This document shows positions 28,951-38,494 of a DNA stretch of 64,000 bases, piece by piece (position 1 is the stretch's first letter; every line of letters begins with the position of its first letter). Source of the stretch: Staphylococcus sp. IVB6181 (lineage in GTDB: Bacteria; Bacillota; Bacilli; Staphylococcales; Staphylococcaceae); assembly GCF_025561445.1 (NCBI RefSeq), contig NZ_CP095096.1:2397822-2461821 (forward strand), read 5' to 3'. A model generated the notes under the pieces. The model searched no databases. It saw nothing but the letters and a program-made list of their open reading frames with translations, and had not been told where the DNA came from. The translations under genes were made by a program, and so were the position numbers.

Positions 28951-30041
28951 CGTTTCACCAATTCTTTTATATAATTTGAAATTTGATTCAGTGTTTCTTT
29001 GCTATTGTAACTATGCCAATCTTTAAAGAGCGGCGGATAGTGTTCGCGCCCTTCTTGCAACTTGCTCAGCAACTCATTTTCATTATAAGCTTTATATTCT
29101 TCAGGTATCTGCCAATAGAAATGATTCAAGCCGCGTTCGCTCTCGTATTCTGCTTGATCATAAACGTAAAAGAGCACCGGTTTGTTAATCAGTCCGGCTT
29201 CAATTGCCAGAGAGCTGTAGTCTGTGATGACTACATCTGCCATTAAGAATAAATGCTGTGTCGCTATCGTACACACTTCACCTAACTTGACTGCTGCAGG
29301 ATGCAATTTATTAATAACTGTAAAACCTGGCAGTGCCTCTTCAAAACGCTTCTTATCTATCGTTCTGTTCGCTTGATGATTTTCTCTGTATGTCGGTACA
29401 TAGACTGCAAGTTTGCCTTTGATACCATAACGTTGTTTCAGTTCTTCTTTTTGCTGTTCTATATTCACTGTAAAGTAACGCTGCATTCTAGGCAAACCAA
29501 AACGGAGCATTTGGTACGGTTTAGCGCTGAAAGCATTAGTAAAACAAATCTCCATCGGTGCCCCGCCGACCAAATAACGGTCAGTCGCATTATAGACACG
29601 CATATATTGATTCACCATTTGTCTATTTGCCAAGTCGACGGAATGGTCTTTTAACCCGAAGTACTTTAAAGCGCCTGCTGCGTGCCATGTTTGAATAACC
29701 GTCTGCCCTGCTTTCTTACGATACCCGCCCATCAGCAAGTAGTAATTATCAATAAAAATTACTTTAGCTGTTGCGAGTGCATTGAGTTGTGCAACGACAT
29801 TTTTATTGCCGTTGGCTAAAAATTTAACATGTTCAAAGTCTGAGACACTTTTTTTATCCATCACATTGCCGATAACGGTTAAGTCATACCCTTCTTTATT
29901 GAATCTTTCAACTAAAGGCAAGACATCTTCTTTAAAACTCATAAATAAAACAATATGATTCGCTTTGATTTTCTTTTTATACAGCAGCGTGTTCAACACT
30001 TTGATGGTCATCAAATAAACCTTTTTAATGACTTGTCTCAT
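28947..30041 (-). CDS. tagB: CDP-glycerol glycerophosphotransferase TagB (teichoic acid primase)
   Basis: From the ATG at 30041 (MRQVIKKVYL, with AGAGGTG upstream) it has 364 residues. The CDP-glycerol transferase pattern is present: GQTVIQTWHAAGALKYFGLKD, YVPTYREN, INKLHPAA, and DVVITDYSSLAIEAGLINKPVLFYVYDQAEY. It adds the first glycerol-phosphate to the ManNAc-GlcNAc-PP-undecaprenyl unit. The 30077 start lacks a ribosome site. Confidence 0.94.
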   Translation of the reverse strand: MRQVIKKVYLMTIKVLNTLLYKKKIKANHIVLFMSFKEDVLPLVERFNKEGYDLTVIGNVMDKKSVSDFEHVKFLANGNKNVVAQLNALATAKVIFIDNYYLLMGGYRKKAGQTVIQTWHAAGALKYFGLKDHSVDLANRQMVNQYMRVYNATDRYLVGGAPMEICFTNAFSAKPYQMLRFGLPRMQRYFTVNIEQQKEELKQRYGIKGKLAVYVPTYRENHQANRTIDKKRFEEALPGFTVINKLHPAAVKLGEVCTIATQHLFLMADVVITDYSSLAIEAGLINKPVLFYVYDQAEYESERGLNHFYWQIPEEYKAYNENELLSKLQEGREHYPPLFKDWHSYNSKETLNQISNYIKELVKR

Positions 30042-30115
30042 GGATTTCACCTCTGTTTTCTTGTAAAAAAACTCCAAACACGCTAAACATGCTTGGAGTT
30101 GAATCGCTCATCTTC

Positions 30116-30919
30116 TTACATAAAGTCTGCAAATTGATCTCTGTAGCGCATGTGCAGAATAGAACCTACAAAGTATAAGAATAATACGATAAATATGTTA
30201 TACACCGCGAGTTCCCAGTGTTCAATAAAGTACCAGTTATGATACAGCACTGCTGCACGGTAAGATTCTGCGATGAAATACATCGGATTCAGCATCAGAA
30301 TCTTTTGGACAATCGTACCAGGTTTTGCGACCCATAAAATCGGAGACGCATAGAATAATACACGCATTAACGCTTGCATCATCATTTGAGTATCTCGAAT
30401 CAATACACCTAGTGTTGACGTCAACAACGCTACAGCACTTGTGAAGATATAAGCAAATGGGACGTATAAGAATAATTGAATAATGTGTATCGTCGGATAA
30501 ATTCCAGAACCGATACAGAAAATGATAATAATCCCAAGTAATGCTAAATGTCCGTATAATTTTGAAGTAACGGTATAAGTCGGAATAATAGATAATGGGA
30601 AGTTCATTTTAGCGACTTGATTGAATTTCGATACAATCGAACGTGTCCCATCTAAAATACCTTGGTTGATAAAGAACCACATACTGATACCTACAAGCAT
30701 CCAGTAGATGAATGGTATACCGTCAACCGGTGCGTTCGTACGGATTCCGAAACCGAACACGAACCAGTAAACCAAGATTTGGATCAGCGGGTTGATAATT
30801 TCCCACGCTGTACCTAAATAGTTATTATGGTTAGCTATTTTTAATTGGAATTGTGCTAACCTATGGATTAAGTAAAATCCTTTAATATGTTCTTTCAGAA
30901 CAGTTATTAATGCTCCCAT
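30116..30919 (-). CDS. tagG: Teichoic acid ABC exporter permease TagG
   Basis: This ABC-2 type permease (267 residues from the ATG at 30919; TTG at 30925 also possible) has about six membrane helices with HNNYLGTAWEIINPLIQILVYWFVFG and FYASPILWV. It exports lipid-linked wall teichoic acid together with TagH. Divergent from tagH, 290 bases apart. Confidence 0.95.
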   Translation of the reverse strand: MGALITVLKEHIKGFYLIHRLAQFQLKIANHNNYLGTAWEIINPLIQILVYWFVFGFGIRTNAPVDGIPFIYWMLVGISMWFFINQGILDGTRSIVSKFNQVAKMNFPLSIIPTYTVTSKLYGHLALLGIIIIFCIGSGIYPTIHIIQLFLYVPFAYIFTSAVALLTSTLGVLIRDTQMMMQALMRVLFYASPILWVAKPGTIVQKILMLNPMYFIAESYRAAVLYHNWYFIEHWELAVYNIFIVLFLYFVGSILHMRYRDQFADFM

Positions 30920-31195
30920 GTTCAAACCACGCTTTCAAACGTTTTGCGCATTTTTTCATTACATACACTTATGTAACAATTTCTCTATGCTTGAAATATA
31001 TCCATCTCAACATTATACGTAATTATAATATAGATTGGAATAATTTTCATTATTATTTACGGAGAAATGACTGCACTCACTAAAATAATGACCTATTCTT
31101 CAAGAAATGGTAAAATTTATAGCGTTGAAGAAAACACATGCGTTTTGTCCTCTCGACATCGCAATTTGTACTATAATAGAGTAAATAGAGGTTAA

Positions 31196-32008
<813 letters not shown>

Positions 32009-32252
32009 AGGAAGATGCAAGACAACTCAGACTGAATCAGCAATTTTTGAAACAAACCCCTTTAAATCAAGCGCAAAAAGTATTATTATTAAATACAAGT
32101 GTAAAAATAACAGGCACATTAAAGCTGCTCTTTAAATAATGTCTTACTCACTTGTAACGCGGCATTTTGATCAGAGCATAATATTCAGCGTTGCTGCATG
32201 CTTCATTAAATTTTAGTGAAGATGTATCGATGCAATACAGCCTGAACTCAAT
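32009..32252. other. Gap after tagH: possible remnant coding stretch
   Basis: No complete gene was seen. One frame stays open to 32139 and reads plausibly as protein (LRLNQQFLKQTPLNQAQKV), but it lacks a start and I do not recognise it. The rest appears non-coding. Confidence 0.35.
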
Positions 32253-32648
32253 ATGTCATATCATTTCTCTAGTAAGCAGGTGATTGATATAGCTAACCAA
32301 AACAAAACACAAGCCTTTGCGAATCTTGTCCGTGCTTATCGTAAATCACACATAGGCAAAGGGCCAGAACAAATCAAAGTGTTTTTCAAAGATAATTGGG
32401 CAATCGCTCATATGACAGGCAGCCTAAGCAAAGTTGAAAATTTCTATTTGCGTAATACCGAAAGCAAAGAATTTGAAAGAATGCTTAAATTCGGACGTAC
32501 AGAAGAAATCAAACAGCTTTATAAGCAGCATCCTCCAACGCAAATGGAAGATTTAGTAGGCGCTAAGTTTGTAAAATTATTTACAGACGTAAATTTAGAA
32601 GATGACGAGGTCATTTCAGTCTTTGTATTTGACCGTAATATAGAATAA
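32253..32648 (+). CDS. DUF2294-family protein
   Basis: The 131-residue protein has the DUF2294 layout: a short helix (QAFANLVRAYRKSHIGKGPEQIKVFFKDNWAIAHMTGSLSKVEN) followed by a central helical part and a C-terminal strand (GAKFVKLFTDVNLEDDEVISVFVF). Family function is unknown, though it is sometimes linked to sodium or stress biology. No clear ribosome site precedes the ATG. An alternative GTG start at residue 10 has AGCAGG too close. It is the first gene of the accessory stretch between tagH and tagA. Confidence 0.65.
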   Translation: MSYHFSSKQVIDIANQNKTQAFANLVRAYRKSHIGKGPEQIKVFFKDNWAIAHMTGSLSKVENFYLRNTESKEFERMLKFGRTEEIKQLYKQHPPTQMEDLVGAKFVKLFTDVNLEDDEVISVFVFDRNIE

Positions 32649-32654
32649 AACCAA

Positions 32655-32766
32655 ATATTTCTAGGATTGGTGTAAGGTACTCGGTGCTGTTTACTAACCC
32701 GCTTTGAAACTCGAAACGACATTTCAAGGAGGTGATGCATGTAAACAGGATCGAGTTTTTTATTTT
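32655..32766 (+). ncRNA. Small attenuator-like RNA with perfect Shine-Dalgarno and start-stop codon
   Basis: The segment contains AAGGAGGTGAT (32726-32736), a full complement of the 16S 3' end, followed by GC, ATG (32739-32741) and immediately TAA. AACTCGA (32708-32714) pairs with TCGAGTT (32751-32757), followed by a T6 run, forming a terminator. CTTTGAAA (32702-32709) can instead pair with TTTCAAGG over the ribosome site, and CTGTTTAC (32687-32694) with GTAAACAG (32741-32748) over the start-stop codons. It could be a translation-sensed attenuator or the remains of a type I toxin gene. Confidence 0.5.
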
Positions 32767-32769
32767 CCA

Positions 32770-33502
32770 TATACAATGACGTTGAACTTATCTGATAAAC
32801 AACCATTCATTTCTAAAATAATATACAACGCTTTACGCTCACCACTATAGTAAGGCACTGTATGAACCCTTGAACAGCGCATTAAGCTGACAGCCCTTGC
32901 TGATGCGTACGAAATTGACAAGTGTGTCTGCTTCAACCATTGCTTTGCGAATCCCCTATAGTAACAGTGATTGAAAAAAGCAGCCCTTAGCGAGCCGTGG
33001 CGAACGGACACACACATTACCCTAACAACTATTTACAACCCTAACGATAAGTCAGCGTTCATGCTAAATAGCCAGATGCTATCATTCATTGATGGTTTCA
33101 ACCATTCGCGTTAAAACACTTAACGCTATCAAGTGATGAAATAAGGTACGACCAGCAGATCCCTCAACCCTATTAAAGCTATACCGTACTATTTCATACT
33201 TGACCACAACCCTAACTTAAATCAAACAGAGTTCTAAAGTCTCTCTGAAATACAACCATCGATTCAAAGCATAAGATTGTATATGTAAACCTGGCCGTTA
33301 ATCAAACGACCGCTTAAATCACACGACATTACAGAATGTGAACAGCCCTGCATTCTGATAACCCTTAACAAAAAAATGTCAAAACGTGTTCAATTAAGCT
33401 CCCTCAACTTCTTAATTGAAACACTGAAATCTATAAAAATAACCCTTAACAAAATAAACGCATTGCAGCTGCCCTTTCAACTGCAATGCGTTATTTTTAT
33501 AG
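32770..33502 (+). ncRNA. Long multi-hairpin RNA with repeated CCCT loop motifs
   Basis: About 730 bases have no plus-strand gene but clear RNA design. At least 12 CCCT motifs occur on the plus strand, mostly as AACCCTTAAC or AGCCCTT, and almost no AGGG. Three perfect hairpins near the 3' end each show a 12-base loop containing CCCT: 33332-33357, 33389-33420, 33457-33492. The first is followed at once by ATAACCCTTAACAAAA (33358-33373); the same 16-mer recurs at 33439-33454. The last hairpin ends in a T-run and terminates the RNA. C-rich loops in staphylococcal sRNAs pair with ribosome sites. The 5' end and promoter are not certain. Confidence 0.55.
33457..33498. terminator. Bidirectional terminator (CCCT-loop RNA and ykvI copy 2)
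   Basis: AACGCATTGCAG (33457-33468) pairs with CTGCAATGCGTT (33481-33492). T-rich tracts follow on both strands. Confidence 0.85.
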
Positions 33503-33503
33503 T

Positions 33504-34595
33504 TTAAATATTATTACTTTGCGGCTTTACTTTCGACCATATAGTTCTAGCAAAAATGACAATTACCATTGCCAATCCAATGTATCCAACAAATGGATAA
33601 ATCATTGCTACTAATTTACCAAATGGCAATGTTCCGCCAAGCATGAATACGACACCTAATACTACTGTCACAATCAAGCCGAATTTTGCTGGTATAAATC
33701 TCATAAATTCATTTTTTACTAACCAATACATTGGTGCTGTTGTTGAATAAATACCTAGCAAAATACAAATTGAAAATATCATTGCAACTATCGGACTGAT
33801 TGTGTCACCTAAATACAATACCGGTACTTCAAGTTTTAATACATTTGGATAATGTGCAAACATAGCAACTACCATAGCTAATACTGCCAGCATTAATCCA
33901 GCACCGCCGCATATACCTGCAGCCGCAGCTTCTTTTCGACTGCCAGCTTGTTGACCTAATTGAGTGAAAAAGATAGTACCTGCTAAAATGTTGTAACAGA
34001 AAAATAATATACTCGCTTGCCACCAATGACCTGCTGGCTGTAAATCTTTTGCTGCTTGCGGTAATGTATCTAAAGAAGGTAAGCCGTTAATATTTTTGAA
34101 GAAAACTACTAAACAAATAGCAATTGTCAGAACTACAATAACGGGTCCGACCGCCCCAATAATATCTACTAGTTTCTTCAATCCAAAAATAACCGTAAGC
34201 ATTGTTATGACACCCATTCCTATCAGACCAATATATGTTGGAATGCCAAAGTGTTCATGTGCGATTGCACCAGTACCAGAAATCATGATTACAACGATAC
34301 TAAACAAGAATAATAACGTAAAATATTCAATCAACCGACCTATAATTTTTCCGCAATACAGTTTAAAAATATCTCCCGGTTGTTTCAATTGCAGCTCGAA
34401 GCCTCTCGTCATTAAAGTTACACCTAACGAGCAGAATAAAATCGCACTTAAAACGATTCCTGCAATACCCGCTTTTCCATAAGAAGCAAAAAACTGCATA
34501 ACTTCTTGTCCTGTTGCAAAACCTGATCCAATTAAGTAAGCCATGTAGGCGCCGCTTAATTTAATAACATTTTTCCAATCGATAGTTTGTCCCAT
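33504..34595 (-). CDS. YkvI-family membrane transporter, copy 2
   Basis: The start at 34595 (MGQTIDWKNVIKLSGAYMAYLIGSGFATGQEVMQFF) has AGGGGTGA upstream. The longer frame from 34640 overlaps the preceding gene. The 363-residue protein has about ten helices and the GSGFATGQE motif matching GAGFSTGQE of copy 1. It lies 13 bases downstream of a PLP enzyme gene, so the pair is an operon, and the transporter probably handles that enzyme's amino acid substrate or product. Confidence 0.88.
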   Translation of the reverse strand: MGQTIDWKNVIKLSGAYMAYLIGSGFATGQEVMQFFASYGKAGIAGIVLSAILFCSLGVTLMTRGFELQLKQPGDIFKLYCGKIIGRLIEYFTLLFLFSIVVIMISGTGAIAHEHFGIPTYIGLIGMGVITMLTVIFGLKKLVDIIGAVGPVIVVLTIAICLVVFFKNINGLPSLDTLPQAAKDLQPAGHWWQASILFFCYNILAGTIFFTQLGQQAGSRKEAAAAGICGGAGLMLAVLAMVVAMFAHYPNVLKLEVPVLYLGDTISPIVAMIFSICILLGIYSTTAPMYWLVKNEFMRFIPAKFGLIVTVVLGVVFMLGGTLPFGKLVAMIYPFVGYIGLAMVIVIFARTIWSKVKPQSNNI

Positions 34596-34608
34596 ATATT
34601 CACCCCTA

Positions 34609-35949
34609 TTACCAACCTTGTCCTTCAACTTGGTAATCATCTAGTTTTCCCTCTTCTAATTCCTGCATTGTCTCTGTTAGTACCTTTAAAGCATAATCTA
34701 ACTGTTCATCTGTTATGACAAGCGGAGGTTGGAATCTCAATACATTCCCAGCGACAGCAATAATGACTAAACCTCTTTCATAGCAGCGGTTGCAAATTTT
34801 TAATGCTGCTTGATTGTCCCTTTCTTTTGTCTTTTTATCTTTAACAATATCAATTCCTATCGAGAGTCCTAGACCTCTTACATTACCGATAAAATCATAT
34901 TTTTCTTCCCATTTTTTCATATAGTCTTTAGCGTATTTTCCTTTAGTTGCTGATTTTTCAACTAGGTTTTCTTCTTCTAACATTTCAAGTGTTGCTAATG
35001 CAGCGGCACAGCTGACCGGATTCGCTCCCATAGTAAATAGATGAGCTGGAGAGGATAAACTTTCTAAGATTTCTTCCCGACCAACAATTGCTGACATCGG
35101 CATACCGCCTGCTAAAGATTTTCCATATGCCACTAAATCAGGTTCAAAATTAAAGTGCTCGATTGAACTCCATTTGCCTGTACGTCCCATACCTTGTTGG
35201 ATATCATCTACAGCAATTAGAATGCCGTGTTTCTTGCATAACTTTTCGAGTGCTTCAAAATAGCCCTCTACTGGTTCAAGCAAACCACCGTCGCCTTGAA
35301 GTGTTTCAACAACAATACATGCTACCTCTTCAGGCGGTAAATACTTCTCAAACATCTCATTTAATGGCGCAAGATATTCTTCTACAGTATTAGGTTTTGT
35401 CGAACCATACATTCCTCTATAGCTATCTGGATATGGAATATGGTGCACATCTGGTAATAATGGTCCGATTTTCCTGCGCATGTTTAAGCTGATTGCTGAT
35501 AATGAAATAGATCCAAAAGTTGAGCCATGATAAGCATTTGTGAAGCTAATAATGTGAGGTCGTCCTGTATAAGCTCGTGCAAATTTAATAATACCGTCAC
35601 AAGCATCAGATCCCGTTAAACCGAAGATAACTCTTTTTCTATAATTTCCTGGTGACAGTCCGCATATTTTCTCTGCTAAATTCGCTAGCGGTTCATGATA
35701 CATATACGCTGGTGTATAATGAATCATTTTATTGGTCTGTTCTTGAATTGCTTTCACCACTTTTTCAGGTGTATGACCAACATTTTGAGAACTTGCACTT
35801 GATAACAAGTCAATATATTCCTTACCGCTGATATCTGTTAAAGTAGCCCCGTGTGCTTGATCGATAATAAGCGGATAATAAGGAATTCTCCCTGCATGGG
35901 CAAAATACTTATCGTCCCGTTCGAATATTTCTTGAGCATTTGCCATCAT
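34609..35949 (-). CDS. Class III PLP enzyme resembling isoleucine 2-epimerase (BCAA racemase)
   Basis: From the ATG at 35949 (AAGGAG 6 bases upstream) it has 446 residues. It carries the PLP Lys in VAYGKSLAGGMP and Asp in LIAVDDIQQGMGRTG. Long blocks look like the Lactobacillus buchneri isoleucine 2-epimerase as I recall it: SASSQNVGHTPEKVVKAI, KMIHYTPAYMY, IIKFARAYTGRPHIISF, RKIGPLLP, IPYPDSYR, AGNVLRFQPPLVIT. A plain class III aminotransferase (for example 4-aminobutyrate) is the alternative. It forms an operon with a YkvI transporter. Epimerases of this type convert L-isoleucine to D-alloisoleucine. Confidence 0.82.
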   Translation of the reverse strand: MMANAQEIFERDDKYFAHAGRIPYYPLIIDQAHGATLTDISGKEYIDLLSSASSQNVGHTPEKVVKAIQEQTNKMIHYTPAYMYHEPLANLAEKICGLSPGNYRKRVIFGLTGSDACDGIIKFARAYTGRPHIISFTNAYHGSTFGSISLSAISLNMRRKIGPLLPDVHHIPYPDSYRGMYGSTKPNTVEEYLAPLNEMFEKYLPPEEVACIVVETLQGDGGLLEPVEGYFEALEKLCKKHGILIAVDDIQQGMGRTGKWSSIEHFNFEPDLVAYGKSLAGGMPMSAIVGREEILESLSSPAHLFTMGANPVSCAAALATLEMLEEENLVEKSATKGKYAKDYMKKWEEKYDFIGNVRGLGLSIGIDIVKDKKTKERDNQAALKICNRCYERGLVIIAVAGNVLRFQPPLVITDEQLDYALKVLTETMQELEEGKLDDYQVEGQGW

Positions 35950-36114
35950 AAACATCTCCTTCATTTTGCACAATTTTATTTAGATTCAGAGAATTGAATA
36001 TATGTAATATACTACTAAAAACGCTGACTGTAAACAGATTATTTAAAATATTCAGATAATAACGCAAGTTATTTTTTTATTTTATCTCTTTTCTAGTAAA
36101 ATATCATGATAAAT

Positions 36115-36143
36115 AAAAAAGTAACCGTTCAAATAACGGTTAC
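36115..36143 (-). terminator. Terminator of the threonyl-tRNA synthetase gene
   Basis: GTAACCGTT (36121-36129) pairs with AACGGTTAC (36135-36143). On the minus strand a T6 run follows. Confidence 0.87.
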
Positions 36144-36167
36144 CATTTTATTTATAAAACATTTTAT

Positions 36168-38075
36168 TTATTCTACTGAATTCAATACATCTCTTTCAGC
36201 TTTCAATTGTTCGATGAAAGCTTTGACATCGATGCTAGTTTCTTCAGAATCGCCGCGTTTTCTTACTGCGACAGTACCATTTTCAACTTCATTGTCACCG
36301 ACTACAAGTGTATAAGGTACTTTTTTCAAGTGTGCTTGACGGATTTTGTATCCCATTTTTTCATCTGAAAGATCTAAGTCTACTCTGAAACCTTCTGCTT
36401 TTAATTGACGTTTTAAATCTTTCACAGCATCTAAATGCAAGTCAGCATTAACCGGAATCACTTCTAATTGAACAGGAGCTAACCATAATGGCAAGTTGCC
36501 GCCGAAGTGTTCAAGTAAAATACCGATAAAGCGATCGCTTGAACCGTAAATAGCACGGTGGATAACAACTGGACGTTCTTTTTCACCATCTTGATTTACA
36601 AATGTTAAGTCGAATTTTTCCGGCATTTGGAAATCAAGTTGTACAGTACCGCATTGGTGGCTTCTGCCTAATGCATCTTTGATGTGAATATCGATTTTAG
36701 GGCCATAGAAAGCACCGTCTTTTTCATTGACTGTATATTCAAAGTTATGTTGGTTTAATACATTTTCAAGTGATTGTTCTGCGAAATCCCATAATTCGAT
36801 TTCACCCATATAATCATCTGGACGTGTTGATAATTCAATACTGTAATCGAAGCCGAACACGCTGTATACTTTATGGATTAATCCAAGTACTTCTAAAATT
36901 TCTGATTCGATTTGATCACGGCGTACAAAGATATGTGCATCATCTTGGTTAAATGTTCTTACACGGAATAAACCATTTAAAGAACCGCTTAATTCATGAC
37001 GATGTACTTGGCCGAATTCTGCCATACGAATCGGTAAATCACGATAAGAATGAAGATGATTTTTATAAATCAACATATGACCTGGGCAGTTCATTGGTTT
37101 TAAGGCATATGTTTGTTCATCTACTTCAGTGAAGTACATATTGTCTTGATAGTGATCCCAGTGTCCGCTGTTTTTCCATAAAGTTTCATCCATAATGAAT
37201 GGAGTATAAACTTCTTCGTAATCTGATTCAAACTGTAATTGTCTCAACATATTTTGAAGCTCTAAACGAATCACTTGTCCGTTATGTGCATAGAACGGCA
37301 TACCTGGTGCATATTCAGAGAATGAGAAGATATCTAATTCTTTACCTAAACGGCGGTGGTTGATTTGTTCATATTTATCAATGAATGCTAAGTGTTCTTC
37401 TAAAGCTTTAGCATCTGCGAATGCAAAACCTGCCGCACGTTGCAATGATTCATTATTAACATCGCGCAACCAGTTAGTTGCTGAGATAGATTGCAAGCTA
37501 AAGTGTTTCACTTTTGATAAGTTGCTGACTAATGGCTGATCAATCACTGCTTTGTAATCACCGTGCACTGCCACTTTAACAGGCTCTTGTGCTTGTTCAA
37601 TGTGATGCTGCATAAATGCATTATCACTGAATTGGTCTAATGCTTCGAGTTTAGATAATTCACGGATTTCAATCGGATGATTGGCACTGATTGCTTTTTT
37701 CACTGCTTTTGCGACATCTTCTAAGTCAGCTGCTTTTAAATTAGATTCTGGTTTGAAATCCACAAAGAATTGTTCTTTATTCGCACCGAAACCAGCTACT
37801 TTTGCGCCTTGTTTTGCTAAAACTTCTCCTGCTAAATAACCTAATGTGTAACGAATGGCTTCTAAGCCTTGTTCATCTTCGTATGTGAAGAATTCAACTT
37901 GGCAATCTTCGTTGATGTATTCATTTAAACCATATAATGTACCATCTACATTCGCAACTGCGGCTTTTTTCGCAAATGAACTACCGATTTGCTGAGCTGC
38001 TTGGTAAAGTGTTGTGCCTTGTTCCACCTCCAATTTGCGTTGATCTGGTAAAGTAACGATGACTTGTTCTGACAT
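36168..38075 (-). CDS. Threonyl-tRNA synthetase paralogue with degenerate editing site
   Basis: The 635-residue protein has TGS (1-60), N2 editing, class II catalytic and anticodon-binding domains. Zinc ligands are intact in MNCPGHM, DDAHIFV and VVIHRAI, and the tail AGFRVDLDLSDEKMGYKIRQA is standard. In the N2 domain the usual HSTAH reads YTLGY (about residues 76-80), and the segment aligning to the usual CRGVHVPST reads IDQPLVSNL. All four editing ligands (two His, Cys, His) are thus replaced. It should charge tRNA-Thr but not clear Ser-tRNA. A normal ThrRS probably exists elsewhere. It has its own T-box leader. Confidence 0.9.
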   Translation of the reverse strand: MSEQVIVTLPDQRKLEVEQGTTLYQAAQQIGSSFAKKAAVANVDGTLYGLNEYINEDCQVEFFTYEDEQGLEAIRYTLGYLAGEVLAKQGAKVAGFGANKEQFFVDFKPESNLKAADLEDVAKAVKKAISANHPIEIRELSKLEALDQFSDNAFMQHHIEQAQEPVKVAVHGDYKAVIDQPLVSNLSKVKHFSLQSISATNWLRDVNNESLQRAAGFAFADAKALEEHLAFIDKYEQINHRRLGKELDIFSFSEYAPGMPFYAHNGQVIRLELQNMLRQLQFESDYEEVYTPFIMDETLWKNSGHWDHYQDNMYFTEVDEQTYALKPMNCPGHMLIYKNHLHSYRDLPIRMAEFGQVHRHELSGSLNGLFRVRTFNQDDAHIFVRRDQIESEILEVLGLIHKVYSVFGFDYSIELSTRPDDYMGEIELWDFAEQSLENVLNQHNFEYTVNEKDGAFYGPKIDIHIKDALGRSHQCGTVQLDFQMPEKFDLTFVNQDGEKERPVVIHRAIYGSSDRFIGILLEHFGGNLPLWLAPVQLEVIPVNADLHLDAVKDLKRQLKAEGFRVDLDLSDEKMGYKIRQAHLKKVPYTLVVGDNEVENGTVAVRKRGDSEETSIDVKAFIEQLKAERDVLNSVE

Positions 38076-38099
38076 AATAATTGCCTCCTTAAATTCTTA

Positions 38100-38409
38100 T
38101 AATCCATATTTTTGAAATAAAAAACTGCACTTATCCCCTAGATAAAAGGGACGAGTGCAGTTTATGCTCGTGGTACCACCCACATTCGAAAAAAGCTGGA
38201 TACAACCTGCCGTATAACAGCATACGTGTTTGTTTGCTTGTTTCCTCATTGGTATGACGTAACATGTCATAAATCGGTATATTTTCATATACATCTCGAA
38301 AGTAGTAAGACACAGTTTAAGTGATAAGAAAGTTTCCAGCCTATGACTTTCTCTCTCTGACTTAAATTTTGTATCTTGTATCTTTCTCATAGAAATTGTT
38401 TTTTAAATT
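38100..38409 (-). promoter_or_regulatory. T-box riboswitch leader (threonine)
   Basis: The T-box core GGGTGGTACCACG lies at about 38169-38181 in the minus-strand RNA. Downstream is the terminator AACTGCAC...GTGCAGTT (38123-38162) with a T6 run, the usual competing structure. Stem I features such as AGAGAG and a TTTAAG/CTTAAA lower helix are present. An ACT (Thr) codon lies near the specifier position but I cannot place the specifier loop confidently. Uncharged tRNA should allow readthrough into the synthetase gene. Confidence 0.88.
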
Positions 38410-38415
38410 ATGTTC

Positions 38416-38444
38416 ATTATATCGTAACAATTTCGATTTGACAA
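38416..38444 (-). promoter_or_regulatory. Promoter of the T-box/ThrRS transcript
   Basis: TTGTCA (38439-38444), a 17-base spacer, TATAAT (38416-38421). Confidence 0.85.
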
Positions 38445-38494
38445 TCGACATACGAACATGTTCATGATTCTGTAAAAATTGAAACCGCTTCACA

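Noticed and set aside
32760..33017. Minus-strand open frame over the CCCT RNA
   Set aside because: It has no ribosome site, low-complexity residues and no family match. It is antisense to the structured region and looks like chance.
33300..33460. Possible CRISPR-like spaced repeats (two ATAACCCTTAACAAAA copies)
   Set aside because: Only two exact copies are present, spacing is irregular and copies sit next to hairpins. No cas genes are near.
38097..38390. Minus-strand frame of 97 codons
   Set aside because: It is the T-box leader read as protein.
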